DNA of 8,689 bases, from the NCBI GenBank assembly GCA_005800405.1, contig SYFN01000038.1, positions 1 to 8,689 of the forward strand. The letters are read 5' to 3'. The position numbers were made by a program, and so were the translations under genes. Positions 6,527 to 8,689 of the stretch are shown here, piece after piece. Position 1 is the stretch's first letter. The number at the start of each line of letters is the position of its first letter. The stretch is from Burkholderiales bacterium (GTDB lineage: Bacteria; Pseudomonadota; Gammaproteobacteria; Burkholderiales; Burkholderiaceae_D). The notes under the pieces were generated by a model. It was not told where the DNA came from. It made no database searches and saw only the letters and a program-made list of their open reading frames with translations.

Positions 6527-6558
6527 ATTGGCCAATGAGTAACAAGTTTCTAACAAAT
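6527..6558 (-). repeat. Tandem TGTTA repeats and adjacent palindrome
   Basis: On the minus strand two TGTTA units are 11 bp apart (TTGTTAGAAACTTGTTAC), one helical turn, and are flanked on both sides by CTCATT. The second CTCATT runs into the perfect 10-bp palindrome ATTGGCCAAT (6527-6536). Direct repeats at helical spacing are typical of OmpR/PhoB-type response-regulator sites, while the palindrome would suit a dimeric repressor. No specific regulator can be named. Confidence 0.4.
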
Positions 6559-6697
6559 GAGCGGTACTTACGCGAAAAACCTTGTAGCTACCCCGATTTT
6601 TCAAATTTTCTATACTTCATGATTTACGCCGTGGGAGCTGGTTAATTTTGCTAACTATACAATGTTTCTTGCTTATATTTTCTTTTCGACATAATTT

Positions 6698-7876
6698 TTA
6701 TTGTCGTATCAATATCAAAAACCGCATGACTTCATCCCGGCGTGACAAAGTGTCCACCTGGCCAAGTTCGATCAGCGATCGCGCATAGCTACCTTCGAAC
6801 AAAAGATACGAAGCGAGTGAACCACCCCGCCGTTCGGTCGCTCCAATAGCCGACAGCAGCGTCCTGATCGGCAAAGACAAGCTGCCCACATGGCGACTGG
6901 CGAGCGAATCCAGGGGTACCGGCGGCGTGATGGCCAGCAAATTTATGGGTCGTAAAGGGGTCTGCCGACGTTGCTCGGGCGTCAGCAGCGATAGCGTCCC
7001 ATTGATGCGCATGATGCGTTCAAGGTCGACGGACAATCCATCCAGGAAAATACTCGACATCGCATGGCCTGCAACCTGTGCAAGGCTGGGATAACCGGAA
7101 TACTCTGAAAAATTTCGCTGGGGTCCTCCGACGTGACCGCTGCCAATCACCAATATCTTGGTCGCACCCAGATGAATGGCGGGCGAGACTGGTGCGACTT
7201 CGCGTATGGAACCATCGCCGAAATATTCGCAGCGATCGTTGCAGTACAAAGGCACGGCAGGAAAAATCAATGGAATCGCGGCGGAGGCCAGCAAATGATC
7301 GACACCGATCTGCTGCTCCACCGACATGCGTTGCGCGCGATGCCAGGACGGGACGCCACGCGCCGATTGATAAAAGGTCACATGGCTGCCTCCCGTGTAC
7401 GATGATGCCGACACCGCTAGCGCGTCCAGCACGCAGGAATTGAGCGCGTGGTCAAGTCGCGGCAGATCGAGCATCTTGTGCAGCAATCCGGCCAGCGGCG
7501 CATTGTCGAGTAAGGAGTTCGGCGGCTGCGCATGCCATTTACGAAGCAACCAGCCAAACGACAAGAGCGACAGCCAGCGCGCGCCGGAACGCAGAACGCC
7601 CATGGAATCAGCGCGATAGACCTGCTCTACCTCGAGATTCCGCTAGATCCGCAGCAGATGTGTGACGCTCTCTTCGAAATGGTCAGCGCGGCAAGCGAGC
7701 ACCGTCGCATTGATTGCGCCCGCTAAGGTACCACAAACAATTTCAAAGGGATTTTGACGATCAGGCCATCCATACTCACTCAGCAAGGACAGAATGGCCT
7801 CCAAGACACCGACCTGGTAAGCGGCACGCGCACCGCCACCAGCCAAAAACAAGGCAGTTTTCTGCGGCTCGGACAT
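6698..7876 (-). pseudogene. Patatin-like phospholipase gene with in-frame amber stop and lost catalytic serine
   Basis: Patatin-like proteins are Ser-Asp dyad lipid acyl hydrolases. Read through, the gene spans 392 codons. The oxyanion-hole motif GGGARAAYQVGVL (13-25) is intact. The nucleophile motif, normally GTSAG, reads GTLAG, with Leu51 encoded by TTA at 7724-7726. Codon 78 is TAG (7643-7645), interrupting what should be an IWRN-like segment; the same frame continues at once with RNLEVEQVYRAD and then 301 further residues from the ATG at 7601-7603. The second catalytic residue is kept in DGSIREVAPVSPAIHLGA (Asp221). There is no frameshift: both lesions are single-base transitions (TCA to TTA; TGG to TAG, inferred). 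An inactive, recently broken gene is the simplest reading. A reinitiated C-terminal fragment would lack the oxyanion hole and has no ribosome binding site. A sequencing error would explain the stop, but two independent hits make that less likely. Confidence 0.85.
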
Positions 7877-7957
7877 GGCTGCAGCGTAACAGCAGCGCCC
7901 CAGCCCGCCTACAGGTTTGAACTACGATGGCCTGTATGCTACGGAGCAAGCGGCCAC

Positions 7958-8689
7958 TTACTTTGGCTGCATACGAATCGCGCCGTCCAAGCGTATGGTT
8001 TCGCCGTTGAGCATCGTGTTTTCAATGATGGTTTTCGCCAGATGCGCATATTCGGCCGGTTTGCCCAGACGCGGGGGGAACGGCACCATGCGACCCAGCG
8101 CATCCTGAACCTCCTGGGGCATACCGAGCAGCATCGGCGTCTCGAAAATACCCGGGGCAATCGTCATCACCCGCACCCCATTGCGCGACAAATCGCGCGC
8201 CATGGGCAAGGTCAATCCAACGACGCCCGCCTTGGAGGAGCCATACGCCGCCTGCCCGATCTGACCGTCATAGGCAGCCACGGACGCCGTGTTGATAATC
8301 ACCCCTCGCTCGCCCGCCGCATTGGGTTCATGATTGCTCATCGCCAGTGCCGCCAGACGCGACATGTTGAAGGTGCCGACCAGATTAATATTCACCACGC
8401 GCTGGAACGCTTCGAGCGGATGCGCACCGTCCTTGCCGACGGTCTTGACTGCAGGCGCCACGCCCGCGCAGTTGATCAGGCCGACCAGCTGACCCATGGA
8501 CTCGGCCGCGGCCACGACGGCCAGGCCATCGGCCTCGGAGGTCACATCACATTTGAGGAATTTGCCTTTGAGTTCGGCAACCAGTTTCGCGCCCGCCTCC
8601 ACCTGCACCTCCGCGAGCACGACCTTGCCGCCGTTTTCGACAACCATGCGTGCCGTGGCTGCACCCAATCCTGATGCACCACCGGTGAT
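7958..8689 (-). CDS. Short-chain dehydrogenase, HSD10/3-hydroxyacyl-CoA dehydrogenase type (5' end beyond window)
   Basis: A classical SDR-family NAD(P)-dependent oxidoreductase. The first few codons lie beyond 8689; 243 residues are visible. They open with [13 protein letters not shown], the TGxxxGxG cofactor motif. Then come KVVLAE at the end of beta-2 (an acidic residue suggesting NAD preference), CDVT, NCAG (usually NNAG), and NINLVGTFN. The catalytic set follows: Ser136 in NTASVAA, Tyr149 and Lys153 in YGSSK, then APGIFETPM. The tail [10 protein letters not shown] closely resembles HSD10-type enzymes, which oxidise 3-hydroxyacyl-CoAs in fatty-acid or branched-chain amino-acid breakdown. 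That substrate is inferred, and other SDR substrates are possible. The first in-frame TTG (8666-8668) encodes the Leu of GLG and is not the start. The patatin pseudogene begins 81 nt downstream on the same strand, with no terminator seen between them. Confidence 0.9.
   Translation of the reverse strand: MTGGASGLGAATARMVVENGGKVVLAEVQVEAGAKLVAELKGKFLKCDVTSEADGLAVVAAAESMGQLVGLINCAGVAPAVKTVGKDGAHPLEAFQRVVNINLVGTFNMSRLAALAMSNHEPNAAGERGVIINTASVAAYDGQIGQAAYGSSKAGVVGLTLPMARDLSRNGVRVMTIAPGIFETPMLLGMPQEVQDALGRMVPFPPRLGKPAEYAHLAKTIIENTMLNGETIRLDGAIRMQPK

Larger units (their letters stand above)
6346..6697. other. AT-rich gene-free region between the patatin and barstar genes
   Basis: No protein gene is convincing here on either strand, and no tRNA- or rRNA-like sequence is seen. 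The right part (about 6590-6697) is clearly more AT-rich than the flanking genes. The stretch holds a tandem pair of TGTTA repeats 11 bp apart (6542-6558), a perfect ATTGGCCAAT palindrome (6527-6536) and the terminator-like hairpin at 6362-6411. A weak promoter-like pair on the minus strand, TTGCCG and TATCAT with a short 15-bp spacer, lies around 6478-6503. The region is probably the barstar regulatory region and may encode a small RNA ending at the hairpin. Confidence 0.5.

Noticed and set aside
6687..6706. Hairpin around the patatin stop (CGACA/TGTCG) as a terminator
   Set aside because: The stem is only 5 bp and on the minus strand it is followed by A-rich rather than T-rich sequence.
7604..7645. 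Frameshift between the two halves of the patatin gene, or two separate genes
   Set aside because: The two halves are in the same reading frame: after the TAG at 7643-7645 come exactly 13 sense codons (RNLEVEQVYRADS) and then the ATG at 7601-7603. A single nonsense codon explains the break.
7754..8674. Plus-strand ORF of 306 codons antisense to the SDR and patatin genes
   Set aside because: It mirrors the codon structure of the well-supported SDR gene on the other strand, has a low-complexity His/Arg-rich product and no ribosome binding site.

Overview
All nine genes in this window lie on the minus strand, so the region is transcribed from the right edge to the left. The gene set, mid-range GC content and protein sequences point to a betaproteobacterium, most likely Burkholderiales and possibly Oxalobacteraceae. 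PurN, the barstar-family protein, the RsmB/NOP methylase and the DesA/DesB-type desaturase all resemble the versions I know from that group. The taxonomic call is inference from remembered family sequences.

Layout in transcription order: (1) 8689-7958, a short-chain dehydrogenase cut at its 5' end by the window edge. (2) 7876-6698, a patatin-like phospholipase gene that looks recently inactivated, with an in-frame amber codon and the nucleophile Ser replaced by Leu. (3) 6697-6346, an AT-rich gene-free stretch with tandem TGTTA repeats, a 10-bp palindrome and a strong terminator-like hairpin that ends just before the next gene. (4) 6345-5881, an orphan barstar-family gene. (5) 5841-5233, purN. 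(6) 5130-3874, an rsmB-type rRNA methyltransferase gene. (7) 3871-3287, a secreted single-HKD phospholipase D/Nuc-like protein. (8) 3290-1947, an MscS-type channel. (9) 1854-646, a fatty-acid desaturase with its own promoter and terminator. (10) 316-1, the start of urtA, the urea ABC transporter binding protein, behind a consensus sigma-54 promoter.

The genes from purN to the mscS-type gene look like one transcription unit. rsmB follows purN after about 100 nt, the PLD gene starts 2 nt after rsmB, and the channel start overlaps the PLD stop by 4 nt (ATGA). The desaturase and urtA are separate units with their own promoters. Functions are mixed: purine synthesis, rRNA modification, envelope physiology (channel, secreted PLD, lipid desaturation) and nitrogen acquisition. 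I see no phage, insertion sequence, CRISPR array, tRNA or rRNA gene.

The points most worth a second look are the doubly damaged patatin gene, the terminator-like hairpin directly in front of the barstar start codon (attenuator, or end of an upstream RNA), and the sigma-54 promoter of urtA. I found no clearly undescribed multi-gene system.
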